Shown: positions 32,443 to 40,487 of the stretch, piece by piece
Layout: each line of letters opens with the position of its first letter
How positions within the stretch are numbered: the stretch's first letter is position 1
Origin: Klebsiella oxytoca NBRC 105695
Lineage (GTDB): Bacteria > Pseudomonadota > Gammaproteobacteria > Enterobacterales > Enterobacteriaceae
Direction: 5' to 3'
Length of the DNA: 47,968 nucleotides
Assembly: GCF_001598695.1 (NCBI RefSeq)
Contig: NZ_BCZK01000022.1
Span: 1-47,968, forward strand
Notes under the pieces: generated by a model
Told to the model about the DNA's origin: nothing
Databases searched by the model: none
What the model saw: the letters and a program-made list of their open reading frames with translations, nothing else
Translations under genes and position numbers: made by a program

Positions 32443-33915
32443 ATGTCCAAGTTGAATCCGATTCTTGCTGGTTCCGCACAGAGTATTGATGCCTATCAGC
32501 AAGCGATCGCCCAGACCAGCCAGGCTGTCGCGCAGTGGTTGCAGCAGCCTGAAATGTATCAGGGGAAAAGCGTTGACGAACTGCGTGAGCGCATCACCCT
32601 TGATTTCAACGAACAGGGTCTGGGCAACCAGGCGGCGATTGAACGTGCGATCGAGTACTTCCTGAAAGACAGCCTGTCGGTACATCACCCGCAGTGCGTG
32701 GCGCATCTACACTGCCCGAGCCTGGTGATTAGCCAGGCGGCGGAAGTGCTGATTAACGCCACCAACCAGAGCATGGATTCCTGGGATCAAAGCCCGTCAG
32801 CCACCATCATTGAGATCAAGCTGATTGAATGGCTGCGTGCGCAGGTCGGCTACGGCGCTGGCGATGCGGGCGTGTTCACCAGCGGCGGTACCCAGAGCAA
32901 CATGATGGGGCTGATGCTGGCGCGCGATGCCTTCTTTGCCCGCCAGGGCCACTCCATCCAGCAGGATGGTCTGCCGGGCGATGTTCGTCGCTACAAAGTA
33001 CTGTGTTCTGAAAATGCCCACTTCTCGGTGCAGAAGAACATGGCGCTGATGGGCCTCGGCTACCGTTCCGTGACGCTGGTGAAAACCGACCAATTCGCGC
33101 GGATGGACGTGGCGGACCTGAAAGCGAAAATCGCCGAGGCTCAGGCTAACGGCGAGCAGATTATGGCGATTGTCGCTACCGCTGGCACTACCGACGCGGG
33201 GGCCATTGACCCGCTGCGAGAAATCGCGGCTGTCGCGGCAGAGCATCAGATCTGGCTGCACGTTGACGCAGCCTGGGGCGGCGCGCTGCTGATGTCTGAG
33301 AAGTATCGCGATCGTCTGGACGGCATTGACTTAGTGGATTCCATCACTCTGGATTTCCATAAGCAGTTCTTCCAGACCATCAGCTGCGGCGCGTTTCTGT
33401 TAAAAGAAGCCCGTCACTACGAGCTGATGCGCTATCAGGCGGCCTATCTGAACTCTGAGTTCGATGAAGAGCATGGCGTACCGAACCTGGTGTCCAAATC
33501 GCTGCAGACCACCCGCCGCTTCGACGCGCTGAAGCTGTGGATGGGTCTTGAGGCGCTGGGCCAGAAGCAGTACGCGGAAATCATCGATCACGGCGTGACG
33601 ATGGCGCTGAACGTAGCGGATTATGTCGAAACGCAGCCGACGCTGGAACTGGTGATGCAGCCGCAGCTGGCGAGCGTGCTGTTCCGTTCCCGTCCGCAGC
33701 AGATGGCGGGCAGCGACGACGCCGCCATCGCCCTGCTCAACCAGCGGGTTGGCGATGCGCTGCTGGCTTCCGGCCGCGCTAACGTCGGGGTGACCGAGCA
33801 CAACGGCGTTACCTGCCTGAAGCTAACCTTGCTGAACCCGATCGTTACGTTAGATGACGTGAAGGTGCTGCTGAGCCTGGTCGACCGCACCGCCCAGGAG
33901 CTGCTGGCGCAGTAA
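32443..33915 (+). CDS. ddc: L-2,4-diaminobutyrate decarboxylase
   Basis: The product has 490 residues in the group-II PLP decarboxylase fold. It converts 2,4-diaminobutyrate to 1,3-diaminopropane, a polyamine and norspermidine precursor. FTSGGTQSNMMGLMLARD, HFSVQKNMALMGLG, ATAGTTDAGAIDPL, LHVDAAWGGALL and DSITLDFHKQFFQ (Schiff-base Lys near K307) are the usual family blocks. The start at MSKLNPILAG was chosen by similarity; an in-frame GTG at 32434 is three bases after GGAG and could also be used. Together with dat it forms a complete two-step pathway, ended by a strong terminator. Confidence 0.95.
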   Translation: MSKLNPILAGSAQSIDAYQQAIAQTSQAVAQWLQQPEMYQGKSVDELRERITLDFNEQGLGNQAAIERAIEYFLKDSLSVHHPQCVAHLHCPSLVISQAAEVLINATNQSMDSWDQSPSATIIEIKLIEWLRAQVGYGAGDAGVFTSGGTQSNMMGLMLARDAFFARQGHSIQQDGLPGDVRRYKVLCSENAHFSVQKNMALMGLGYRSVTLVKTDQFARMDVADLKAKIAEAQANGEQIMAIVATAGTTDAGAIDPLREIAAVAAEHQIWLHVDAAWGGALLMSEKYRDRLDGIDLVDSITLDFHKQFFQTISCGAFLLKEARHYELMRYQAAYLNSEFDEEHGVPNLVSKSLQTTRRFDALKLWMGLEALGQKQYAEIIDHGVTMALNVADYVETQPTLELVMQPQLASVLFRSRPQQMAGSDDAAIALLNQRVGDALLASGRANVGVTEHNGVTCLKLTLLNPIVTLDDVKVLLSLVDRTAQELLAQ

Positions 33916-33934
33916 GCTTTTCGCATTGACCACG

Positions 33935-33968
33935 AAAGCCGATAACTTACCTTATCGGCTTTTTTATT
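33935..33968 (+). terminator. Terminator of dat-ddc
   Basis: AAAGCCGATAA (33935-33945), a short loop and TTATCGGCTTT (33952-33962) form a perfect 11-bp stem running into TTTATT. This is a classic Rho-independent terminator. Confidence 0.93.
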
Positions 33969-34006
33969 GGGTTTCGCCCTGAGCTTGTGACGTTGTCACG
34001 CCATTT

Positions 34007-34098
34007 CCCGGGGGCGGCGCAAAGCGTCTGCCCAGGCTACAGTCCTGCAGACTGCTGAGGACGCGTAGCCCGGACAGATAAGCAGCATCGCCTCCGGG
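34007..34098. repeat. BIME: two inverted, partly diverged REP elements
   Basis: On the minus strand 34040-34007 begins GTAGCCTGGGCAGACGCTTT and ends GCGCCGCCCCCGGG. On the plus strand 34065-34098 begins GTAGCCCGGACAGATAAGCA and ends GCATCGCCTCCGGG. Both fit the REP pattern starting GTAGCCCGG and closing CCGGG, with some change in the second. Confidence 0.7.
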
Positions 34099-34171
34099 AA
34101 ATTCTGCCACTTCGGGCGCTTTCCCCGAGGCGTTATATCTGCGCCGGACGTGCGATGGCGCGATGTTGTCG

Positions 34172-34206
34172 CACCGTGTATCGACTCTCCTTTCCGATAC
34201 ACGGTG
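34172..34206 (-). terminator. Hairpin after the SDR gene
   Basis: CACCGTGTATCG (34172-34183) and CGATACACGGTG (34195-34206) form a perfect 12-bp stem with an 11-base loop, 14 bases after the SDR stop codon on the minus strand. No T-run is seen. Confidence 0.6.
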
Positions 34207-34220
34207 AGACAAACAAACGA

Positions 34221-35003
34221 TCAGGCGAGATAACGTGCCGCTGGCTCAGATTGCACGAAAGCGGGCAGCATAGCCTGACGCATCGCGTTAAGCATTTGCC
34301 ACTGCGTTTCGTCCTGCAGCGGCGGTATGGTGACCAATTCGCGGCGGTCAAAACCGACCAGGGCGGCATCCACCAGTTTCTCCACCTCCATAACGCCGGG
34401 AATGGCGTTGACATCTTTACCGCTATGCTGCCAGATTTCGGTACGGGTGGCCGCAGGCAGGACCGCCTGCACGTATACGCCCTTCGCGCTTAGCTCAACG
34501 TCGAGCCCCTGCGAAAGAAACAGCACAAACGCTTTTGTCGCGCCGTATACGGTCAGGCCCATTTCCGGGCCCAGCCCAACCACCGATGCAATATTGACGA
34601 TGGCCCCTGCTCCGGCCCGGGTTAGACGCGGTGCGATAGCGTTTGCCAGGCGGGTCACGGCAGTAACGTTGAGGGTAATCAGCCGAGTGATATCGGCGCT
34701 GCTCTGGTTAAGAAAATCGCCTGGTATCGACGTGCCGGCATTGTTAATCAGAATCCCAATTTGTGCGTCTTCCCGCAGCCGCTGCTCGACTGCGGTAATG
34801 TCGCTATCCTGAGTTAAGTCGGCCTGCAGGATGTCGACCTGAACGCCGGTTTCACCGCGCAGCCGCTCGGCCAGCGCCGTCAGCCGCTCGAGATGACGCG
34901 CAACGAGCACCAGGTCATGACCGCGGCGAGCAAAACGTTCGGCATAGACTGCGCCAATACCTGTCGATGCCCCGGTCACCAGTACTGCTGATTGACTGCT
35001 CAT
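34221..35003 (-). CDS. Short-chain dehydrogenase/reductase
   Basis: The protein has 260 residues and is a classical SDR. The nucleotide loop is VTGASTGIGAVYAERFARRG (about 9-28), followed by ILINNAG, the catalytic Ser in IVNIASVVGLG, and YGATKAFVLF with Tyr and Lys. QAVLPAATRTEIW follows. The arrangement fits the DltE-like group of NAD(P)-dependent reductases often controlled by a divergent TetR. Substrate unknown. It is divergent from a TetR gene, with a 10+10 base palindrome over the shared promoter. A hairpin follows its stop. Confidence 0.9.
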   Translation of the reverse strand: MSSQSAVLVTGASTGIGAVYAERFARRGHDLVLVARHLERLTALAERLRGETGVQVDILQADLTQDSDITAVEQRLREDAQIGILINNAGTSIPGDFLNQSSADITRLITLNVTAVTRLANAIAPRLTRAGAGAIVNIASVVGLGPEMGLTVYGATKAFVLFLSQGLDVELSAKGVYVQAVLPAATRTEIWQHSGKDVNAIPGVMEVEKLVDAALVGFDRRELVTIPPLQDETQWQMLNAMRQAMLPAFVQSEPAARYLA

Positions 35004-35017
35004 AACGACACTCCTGA

Positions 35018-35045
35018 ATTATACATGATGGCCGCCATGTATAAT
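35018..35045. promoter_or_regulatory. Palindromic operator between SDR and TetR genes
   Basis: ATTATACATG (35018-35027), eight bases and CATGTATAAT (35036-35045) form a perfect 10+10 inverted repeat, 15 bases before the SDR start. TATAAT-like boxes lie within both arms, so a bound repressor would block transcription. The divergent TetR gene encodes the likely ligand. A smaller palindrome, TATGATG-GT-CATCATA, is at 35078-35093. Confidence 0.75.
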
Positions 35046-35117
35046 GGCACGAGCTGGGTAAGCTGTAAATATTGTTATATGATGGTCATCATAAATAATT
35101 TATCGCAGGAACGCGCC

Positions 35118-35666
35118 ATGAGAGTGAGCAGAAAACAGGTTGAAGAGAATAAGCAGACAATCCTGACCGCCGCCGGCCGGTTGTTTCGTGAGCGCGGTTT
35201 TGACGCGGTCACGGTCACTGATATTATGAAATCAGCCGGTCTGACCCACGGCGGATTTTACGGCTACTTTAAATCGAAGGATGACCTGATCGCACAAACC
35301 CTTGCTGAACTGAAGATAGAGAGCGAAGCGGCGGATAACGACGTCGAATTGCTTATCGCACGTTATCTCTCACCCGAGCACCGGGATAATTTTGCCAGCG
35401 GTTGCCCGCTGGCAGCGCTGGCGGCGGAGACCATCCGCCAGTCTGAATCCGCACGCGATGAAATGACCGCGCGACTGCAGCAGCAGATAGCTTATCTCAG
35501 CGAAGCGATTAATGAGAAAAACCCGGAAAAGAGCCGTCGTGCGGCGATTGGCAACTGGTCTGCCATGGTCGGGGCGTTGATTCTGGCGCGAATGACCGCT
35601 GATTCGGCGTTTTCAGATGAAATCCTGCGAGAAACAGCGGCCTGGCTTGAGGAAAACCAGCGCTAA
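35118..35666 (+). CDS. TetR-family repressor divergent from the SDR gene
   Basis: The product has 182 residues. The helix-turn-helix (about 8-55) is QTILTAAGRLFRERGFDAVT, VTDIMKSAGLTHGGFYGYFK and SKDDLIAQTL. LTHGGFYGYF is the recognition helix of a well-known TetR subgroup that regulates adjacent reductases or pumps and often senses electrophiles. The following SGCPLAALAAE segment, with a conserved Cys, is also typical of that subgroup. GCAGGAAC precedes the ATG; longer readings from 34992 would cover the promoter and operator. It should repress itself and the SDR gene. Confidence 0.92.
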   Translation: MRVSRKQVEENKQTILTAAGRLFRERGFDAVTVTDIMKSAGLTHGGFYGYFKSKDDLIAQTLAELKIESEAADNDVELLIARYLSPEHRDNFASGCPLAALAAETIRQSESARDEMTARLQQQIAYLSEAINEKNPEKSRRAAIGNWSAMVGALILARMTADSAFSDEILRETAAWLEENQR

Positions 35667-35668
35667 CG

Positions 35669-36412
35669 TTACGCCGTTTCCCGATCCGGCGGCAGATAGC
35701 CGGCAACAAAGCGGGTCAAAATCGCCGAGGCCACCGGGCTTTCCTCAACCTCAAGGCTCAGATTATCCGGGTCAATACCCTCGTTGCGCAGTGCCGCCTG
35801 ACGGTACGCGATCAGCGAGCGGGCAATCGCCGGCGTGATTTCCGGGTGGAACTGGGTGGAGACGGCATGGGCGCCGTAGCGCACAATCTGGTGCGGATCG
35901 TGCTGCGACGAGGCCAGCACCTTCGCCCCCGGCGGTAATCGGGTGACCGTTTGCATATGAGTCAGATGCGCGCTGAACGGCGCCGGATGATCGGCCAGAA
36001 GACGATCCGCCCGCCCGCTTTCTGACAGCGAAATAGTTTTGCTTCCGGCCTCGCGCCCGGCAGGATGGTAATCCACCTCGCCGCCCAGCGCATGCGCCAT
36101 CAGCTGATGCCCGTAACAGACGCCAAACAGCGGCATCTCTATTGCCATTGCCTCGCGGATCCAGGCCGCGGTCATTTCGCTCCACGGCAGGCGTTCGGTC
36201 ACCATATCCCATGAGCCGGTAATCACCGCGACGGTCGCGTTATCCGGGGCGGGAAGCGTCTCCCCGGCAAACACTCGCGCCACGCTGATTTTATTGCGCC
36301 ACGGCGCCAGTAAATGAGCAAACCAGGAGGGAAGATCGCCGTGGTCGGAGGCGATTTCATCCGGCGGGGTGCCGGTCTGCACAATAAGAAGCGTATTTCG
36401 GCTTAACGACAT
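35669..36412 (-). CDS. Class-I glutamine amidotransferase-like protein
   Basis: The product has 247 residues with a GATase1 domain. The nucleophile Cys is in GVCYGHQLMAHALGG (C99), and the His and Glu of the triad are in STQFHPEI. NATVAVITGSWDMV contributes the oxyanion region. Such stand-alone amidotransferases resemble the GMP-synthase GATase and gamma-glutamyl hydrolase-like proteins (YfeJ-type); the acceptor is unknown. The start at 36412 gives a direct beta strand NTLLIVQTG; the longer frame to 36475 would add a hydrophobic stretch not seen in this family. Convergent with the TetR gene (2-base gap). It lies 104 bases after the PBP2-type gene on the same strand. Confidence 0.88.
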   Translation of the reverse strand: MSLSRNTLLIVQTGTPPDEIASDHGDLPSWFAHLLAPWRNKISVARVFAGETLPAPDNATVAVITGSWDMVTERLPWSEMTAAWIREAMAIEMPLFGVCYGHQLMAHALGGEVDYHPAGREAGSKTISLSESGRADRLLADHPAPFSAHLTHMQTVTRLPPGAKVLASSQHDPHQIVRYGAHAVSTQFHPEITPAIARSLIAYRQAALRNEGIDPDNLSLEVEESPVASAILTRFVAGYLPPDRETA

Positions 36413-36516
36413 CGGAGGGCCTTTTTTCACAACAACACAGAGCCCTACTATGAGCAAAAGCGCCAGCGGGGGCAAATAACCTATCCGCTAACGCTTATGC
36501 TCCGGGCGAATAACGT

Positions 36517-38436
36517 CTACTGCGCGTCCGCGCTCTCCACCTGCGGCACCGCAGCCGCAGCACCCTGTTCAGCCGGCGCGTTGGCCGGGTCAAAGATATG
36601 GTCGAGGATGGCGCGTGCCGTCGGTCCTGCCACTACGCCATCGCCGCCGCCGTTCTCCAGAATCAGCGCCATCGCCACCTTCGGATGCTGATACGGCGCA
36701 AACAGGGTGTAGAAGATATGGTCGCGCAGGCGCACCGGGATCATCTTCGCGTTGTAGGTCTGATTCTCCTTCAGGCTGAAGACCTGGGACGTCCCCGATT
36801 TTGCCGCGATCTGGTACGGCGCGGTATGGAACAGCTTATACCCGGTGCCGTTTGGCAGGTTCGCCATGCCGTACATACCGTTGCGCACTACGTCCCAGTA
36901 TGGCGAATGCGGATCGCCAATCTGCGGCAGATTCTGCGGTGGCTGATAGCGCTCGACCCTATTCCCCTGCTTCATGGAGTAAAGCAGATGCGGATTTTGC
37001 ACTTTGCCGTTATTTATCAGGGTCGTCAGCGCTTTAACCATCTGGATCGGCGTGGCAATCCAGTAGCCCTGGCCGATGCCGACGGAAATGGTATCCCCCT
37101 GATACCACGGTTTTTTATGCACCCGCTGTTTCCACTCCCGGCTCGGTAGCACCCCGGCATACTCTTCGTTAAGATCGATACCGGTAGACTGACCGTAACC
37201 GAACTTGCTCAGCCACTCGTGAATACGGTCGATCCCCATCTCAAACGCCACCTGATAGAAAAACGTATCCGCCGACTCTTCGATCGCTTTGGTGACGTTA
37301 AGCATGCCGTGGCCGCTCTTCAGCCAGTCGCGGTAGCGGCGCTGGGTTCCCGGCAGCGTCCACGTCGGCGCGCCGAAGAAGGAGGTGGTTGGCGTGATTA
37401 CGCCCGCCGATAGCGCCGACAGCGCCATGTAGGGCTTCACCGTCGACGCGGGCGGATAGAGCCCCTGGGTGACACGGTTAATCAGCGGACGGTCGGGGTT
37501 TTCGAGCAGCGAACGATAGGCCTGGTAGCCAATGCCTCTGACAAAGGGATTCGGGTCATAGCTGGGGCTGGAAACCATCGCCAGCACGCCGCCGTCGCGC
37601 GGATCGACGGCGACCACCGCCGCGCGCTGCCCCTTCAGCACCGACTCGATATACTGCTGCAGATGCAAATCCAGCGTCAGGTAGATGTTCTTCCCAGCCA
37701 CCGGTGGCACCTCTTTTAGCAGACGCACCACCCGCCCGTGGTTATCCACCTCAACCTCCTGATAACCGGTGGTGCCGTGCAGCGCTTTCTCATAGTAGCC
37801 TTCGATGCCCTGCTTACCGATATTATGGTCGGCGGCGTAGTTCTCTTCTTCGCCGGCTTTGGCCAGCTTTTGCAAATCGCTGTCGTTGATCTTCGAGACA
37901 TAGCCAACCACGTGCGCCAGCTCGGCGCCGTAGGGATAAGCGCGCTGCTGGTAGCTCTCTACGGTAACGCCGGGAAAATGGAACTCATTGACGGCAAAAC
38001 GCGCCACCTCAATATCGCTCAGGTCCGATTTTAAGGTCACCTCTTTGTAGCGGCTGGTGTGGTGCATATCGTCGCGGAAGTCGGCGATATCCTGCGGGGT
38101 TAAATCAACAATCGGCGTCAGCTGCTGCAGCAGCGCCGTCATATCGGCGATTTTGCTCGGGATCACCTGTAAACGGTAGAGGGTAATATTTTGTACCAGC
38201 GGGATGCCGTTGCGGTCGAAAATCAGCCCGCGGCTCGGCGCGATGGGCAGCATTTTAATGTCGTTCTGGTTTGAACGGGTCTGATAAAAGTCGTGCTGCT
38301 CTACCTGCAGGCGGTAGAGGTTAACAATCAGGACAGCAAAGCAGACCACCACCAGTAGAAACGCAATGACAGCACGGCGGATAAATAACATCTCTTCCGC
38401 TGAATGGTCGCGAATTTCATCTCTCATAAGGGACAT
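36517..38436 (-). CDS. mrdA-like: PBP2-type peptidoglycan transpeptidase (MrdA paralogue)
   Basis: The product has 639 residues and resembles E. coli PBP2 along its length: cytoplasmic tail, one membrane helix (about 19-40), the dimerisation/pedestal domain with PIAPSRGLIFDRNGIPL and YPYGAELAHVVGYVSKIND, then the transpeptidase. Catalytic motifs are STVK in YPPASTVKPYMA, SAD in EESADTFFYQV, and KSGTS. YQGDTISVGIGQGYW is also typical. The main PBP2 for rod shape is normally encoded next to rodA; no rodA is here, so this is a second copy like Salmonella PBP2SAL. It differs from E. coli PBP2 in many places (for example PAST against PGST), so it may be specialised for certain conditions. Confidence 0.93.
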   Translation of the reverse strand: MSLMRDEIRDHSAEEMLFIRRAVIAFLLVVVCFAVLIVNLYRLQVEQHDFYQTRSNQNDIKMLPIAPSRGLIFDRNGIPLVQNITLYRLQVIPSKIADMTALLQQLTPIVDLTPQDIADFRDDMHHTSRYKEVTLKSDLSDIEVARFAVNEFHFPGVTVESYQQRAYPYGAELAHVVGYVSKINDSDLQKLAKAGEEENYAADHNIGKQGIEGYYEKALHGTTGYQEVEVDNHGRVVRLLKEVPPVAGKNIYLTLDLHLQQYIESVLKGQRAAVVAVDPRDGGVLAMVSSPSYDPNPFVRGIGYQAYRSLLENPDRPLINRVTQGLYPPASTVKPYMALSALSAGVITPTTSFFGAPTWTLPGTQRRYRDWLKSGHGMLNVTKAIEESADTFFYQVAFEMGIDRIHEWLSKFGYGQSTGIDLNEEYAGVLPSREWKQRVHKKPWYQGDTISVGIGQGYWIATPIQMVKALTTLINNGKVQNPHLLYSMKQGNRVERYQPPQNLPQIGDPHSPYWDVVRNGMYGMANLPNGTGYKLFHTAPYQIAAKSGTSQVFSLKENQTYNAKMIPVRLRDHIFYTLFAPYQHPKVAMALILENGGGDGVVAGPTARAILDHIFDPANAPAEQGAAAAVPQVESADAQ

Positions 38437-38570
38437 TAGCGGTCATTTACCTGGGTTACAAAGGGCCTGAAAAAGGAAAAGCGGGGAAGAATAGCGTTAT
38501 CGCAGCGGGAGCCCTACCGAAATGTTGCTAATGATTTGGCAGAAATGTATCAGCATGTTAGAGATTTAAA

Positions 38571-38583
38571 GTGACACTGTCAC
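38571..38583. repeat. Palindrome GTGACA-C-TGTCAC before the PBP2-like gene
   Basis: A perfect 6+6 inverted repeat, 135 bases upstream of the PBP2-like start. It is the reverse complement of the one at 27375-27387 and so the same site. It could be an operator for the PBP2-like gene. Confidence 0.45.
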
Positions 38584-38622
38584 TGAAATAACCTCCATCG
38601 TAAGATCGACGGAGGCGAATGG

Positions 38623-39225
38623 CTAGCGCGCTTTTTCACTGACCGTCATGGTGAATCGCGTCACCGTTTCGCCGGCGTTAGCGTAGCTATGCGGAGCGTC
38701 GGTACGTGCGACGGCTGAATCACCGGCGGGAATCAAATAGAGGCTGTCGTTCACCGTTAATGTCAGGGCACCCTCGGTCACAAAAAGCAGCTCCGTGGTC
38801 CCTTCTCCGTGGCCCGGAGAAGTAAAAATTTCGCCCGGATAAAGACTCCACTGCCAGAGTTCCACCATATCTGGACCGCTGGTTCCGGCCAGCAGTCGCG
38901 CGTGGCCGCCCTGTTCACCCTGCCACAGCGTGGGGATATCGCCTGCGGCGATCGCCTTTACCGGCGGCGCGGAGGCAACATTGACGAAATCGGCCACCGC
39001 AACGCCCATGGCTGACGCCAGACGGCATAACAGCGCAATGCTCGGGTTAGCCCGGCAGGCTTCAATGTCTACCAGCATCCCTTTGCTGACGCCCGCGCGC
39101 CTTGATAGCTCGTCGAGGGAGATCTTCTTTTCCGCCCGATAGCGCTTAATGCGCGCCGCAACGGCTTCATTGATGCTGGCGGCATCAGCGCCCGCCCCGG
39201 TCGTTATATTGACTTTTTTGGTCAT
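38623..39225 (-). CDS. XRE-family regulator with C-terminal cupin domain
   Basis: The protein has 200 residues. The N-terminal helix-turn-helix (about 22-78) reads AARIKRYRAEKKISLDELSR, RAGVSKGMLVDIEACRANPS and IALLCRLASAMGV. The C-terminal cupin (about 110-195) reads WQWSLYPGEIFTSPGHGEGT, ELLFVTEGALTLTVND and PAGDSAVARTDAPHSYANAG, with the metal/ligand-binding His and Glu pattern. XRE-cupin proteins sense small ligands, often amino acids or polyamines. It is divergent from the B3/4-domain gene with only 43 bases between, holding a 6+6 palindrome. It probably represses that gene and itself. Confidence 0.93.
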   Translation of the reverse strand: MTKKVNITTGAGADAASINEAVAARIKRYRAEKKISLDELSRRAGVSKGMLVDIEACRANPSIALLCRLASAMGVAVADFVNVASAPPVKAIAAGDIPTLWQGEQGGHARLLAGTSGPDMVELWQWSLYPGEIFTSPGHGEGTTELLFVTEGALTLTVNDSLYLIPAGDSAVARTDAPHSYANAGETVTRFTMTVSEKAR

Positions 39226-39239
39226 CGGTCGATATCATG

Positions 39240-39259
39240 CTTTAAAATAGTCGTTAAAG
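39240..39259. promoter_or_regulatory. Palindrome in the XRE-cupin / B3-4 promoter
   Basis: CTTTAA (39240-39245), eight bases and TTAAAG (39254-39259) form a perfect inverted repeat within the 43-base divergent region. It overlaps any possible promoter of both genes, as expected of an autoregulated operator. Confidence 0.5.
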
Positions 39260-39268
39260 GATTATCCA

Positions 39269-39982
39269 ATGAATAACGTATTACCGTCAATCAGCCCACA
39301 GGTGTCGGCGCTGGCTCCCGGCTTTCGCGCCCTGAGCATTGATGTTATCTCTGCTCCCGTACGCGCGCCGCAGGTTGGTGCAGAAGCGCTCCATTCCGCC
39401 TGCCGTGCGGTTATCGCCGGTGAGCCGCAGTGGGCGGAAGCACATTTGCAGGCCTGGAACGAGGTATTCCGCGCCTTTGGCGCAAAGCCTAAGCGCACGC
39501 CCTGCTCGGCGGAAGCCTTGCGCAGGCGGGTGCTGCGCGATGGCGAAATGGCAGCGCTCGATCCGATCGTCGATCTCTATAATGCGGTGAGCCTGCGCTA
39601 CGCCGTGCCGGTCGGTGGGGAAAACCTGGCGGCTTACGTTGGCGTCCCGCAACTGAAGATCGCCGACGGCAGCGAGCCGTTCGATACCGTCAAAGAGGGA
39701 AAGATCGTCTTCGAAAACCCCGACGCGGGTGAAGTGGTCTGGTGCGATGACGCAGGGGTGACCTGCCGACGCTGGAACTGGCGACAGGGAGTACGCACTC
39801 GCCTGAGCGTAGAGAGTCCGCGGATGTGGTTTATTCTTGAAAGTCTGCCGGAAATGCCGCTTAGCGCGCTTCATGAGGCAGGAGAAATGCTGATGGCCGG
39901 TCTACTGTCGATGATGCCCGAAGCGAAAATGTATTCGCAGCTGATAACGGCCGACGTCTGGCTGACAGGGGGCGCCCGGTAG
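39269..39982 (+). CDS. B3/4 (PheRS beta-like, tRNA-editing type) domain protein
   Basis: The protein has 237 residues, a free-standing B3/4 domain as found in the editing part of phenylalanyl-tRNA synthetase beta. Visible are FRALSIDVISAPVRAP, WNEVFRAFGAKPKRTPCSAE, ALRRRVLRDGEMAALDPIVD, LYNAVSLRYAVPVGG and EVVWCDDAGVTCRRWNWRQG. The K-P-K-R-T-P-S-AE-L-RR and D-L-Y-N-A-S blocks are the family signature. Free-standing members are thought to clear mischarged tRNA or bind amino acids, but this is not certain. It is divergent from an XRE-cupin regulator; together they form a small two-gene module. Confidence 0.9.
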   Translation: MNNVLPSISPQVSALAPGFRALSIDVISAPVRAPQVGAEALHSACRAVIAGEPQWAEAHLQAWNEVFRAFGAKPKRTPCSAEALRRRVLRDGEMAALDPIVDLYNAVSLRYAVPVGGENLAAYVGVPQLKIADGSEPFDTVKEGKIVFENPDAGEVVWCDDAGVTCRRWNWRQGVRTRLSVESPRMWFILESLPEMPLSALHEAGEMLMAGLLSMMPEAKMYSQLITADVWLTGGAR

Positions 39983-40013
39983 CGTATCGCTACCGGGCAA
40001 AACAGATGTCTCT

Positions 40014-40478
40014 CTACTGCTTATCTTCCGCTGCGGCCACTGAACTGGAGCGATAAATAAAGAACAACGCCAGCCCCAGACAGACGATCGCCCCCAGCCT
40101 GCCCGGGGAGAAAGCGATGGCGTCATTTCCCAGCCAGCCGAAATTATCAATCAGCAGGCTCATGGCCAGTTGGCCAAAAATCACCGCTACCGTGGCCGTC
40201 GCGGTGCCGATACGCTGAACCGCCAGCACCATAATCACGATATAGGGTACACCGCAAAACGCCCCCAGCAGCTGCCATTTCGGCACATCGAGCAGCGTCA
40301 TCGTCTGGTGAGGCTCGAAATACAAAATCAGCAGCGCGGTGATCAATCCTCCCACGGCGAAGGTGAGAAATGCGCTACGAAACACGCCAACCTGACTGCC
40401 TAAACGGCCGTTGATCGCCGCCTGCATACTCAGCATCGCGCCGCCGACCAGCGCCAACAAAATCATTATGCTACTCAT
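40014..40478 (-). CDS. YdcZ-type (DMT superfamily) half-size membrane transporter, copy A
   Basis: The product has 154 residues and about five membrane helices. It belongs to the DMT_YdcZ (DUF606) family: LVGGAMLSMQAAINGRLGSQ at the start and FCGVPYIVIMVLAVQRIGTA, TVAVIFGQLAMSLLIDNFGW in the second half. Members of this size are expected to form dimers. Substrate unknown. It lies nine bases after a second family member, so the two may form a hetero-oligomer. A divergent LysR regulator lies upstream of both. Confidence 0.9.
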   Translation of the reverse strand: MSSIMILLALVGGAMLSMQAAINGRLGSQVGVFRSAFLTFAVGGLITALLILYFEPHQTMTLLDVPKWQLLGAFCGVPYIVIMVLAVQRIGTATATVAVIFGQLAMSLLIDNFGWLGNDAIAFSPGRLGAIVCLGLALFFIYRSSSVAAAEDKQ

Positions 40479-40487
40479 TTTACAACC

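Larger units (their letters stand above)
33916..34220. other. Intergenic region ddc/SDR with terminators and BIME
   Basis: No gene. It holds the ddc terminator (33935-33968), the palindrome GTGACGTTGTCAC (33987-33999), an inverted REP pair (34007-34098) and a hairpin before the SDR gene (34172-34206). Confidence 0.8.

Noticed and set aside
31345..32706. 453-codon frame opposite dat
   Set aside because: Antisense of a highly expressed gene that lacks stops by codon bias; it crosses the dat-ddc boundary, which a real gene would hardly do.
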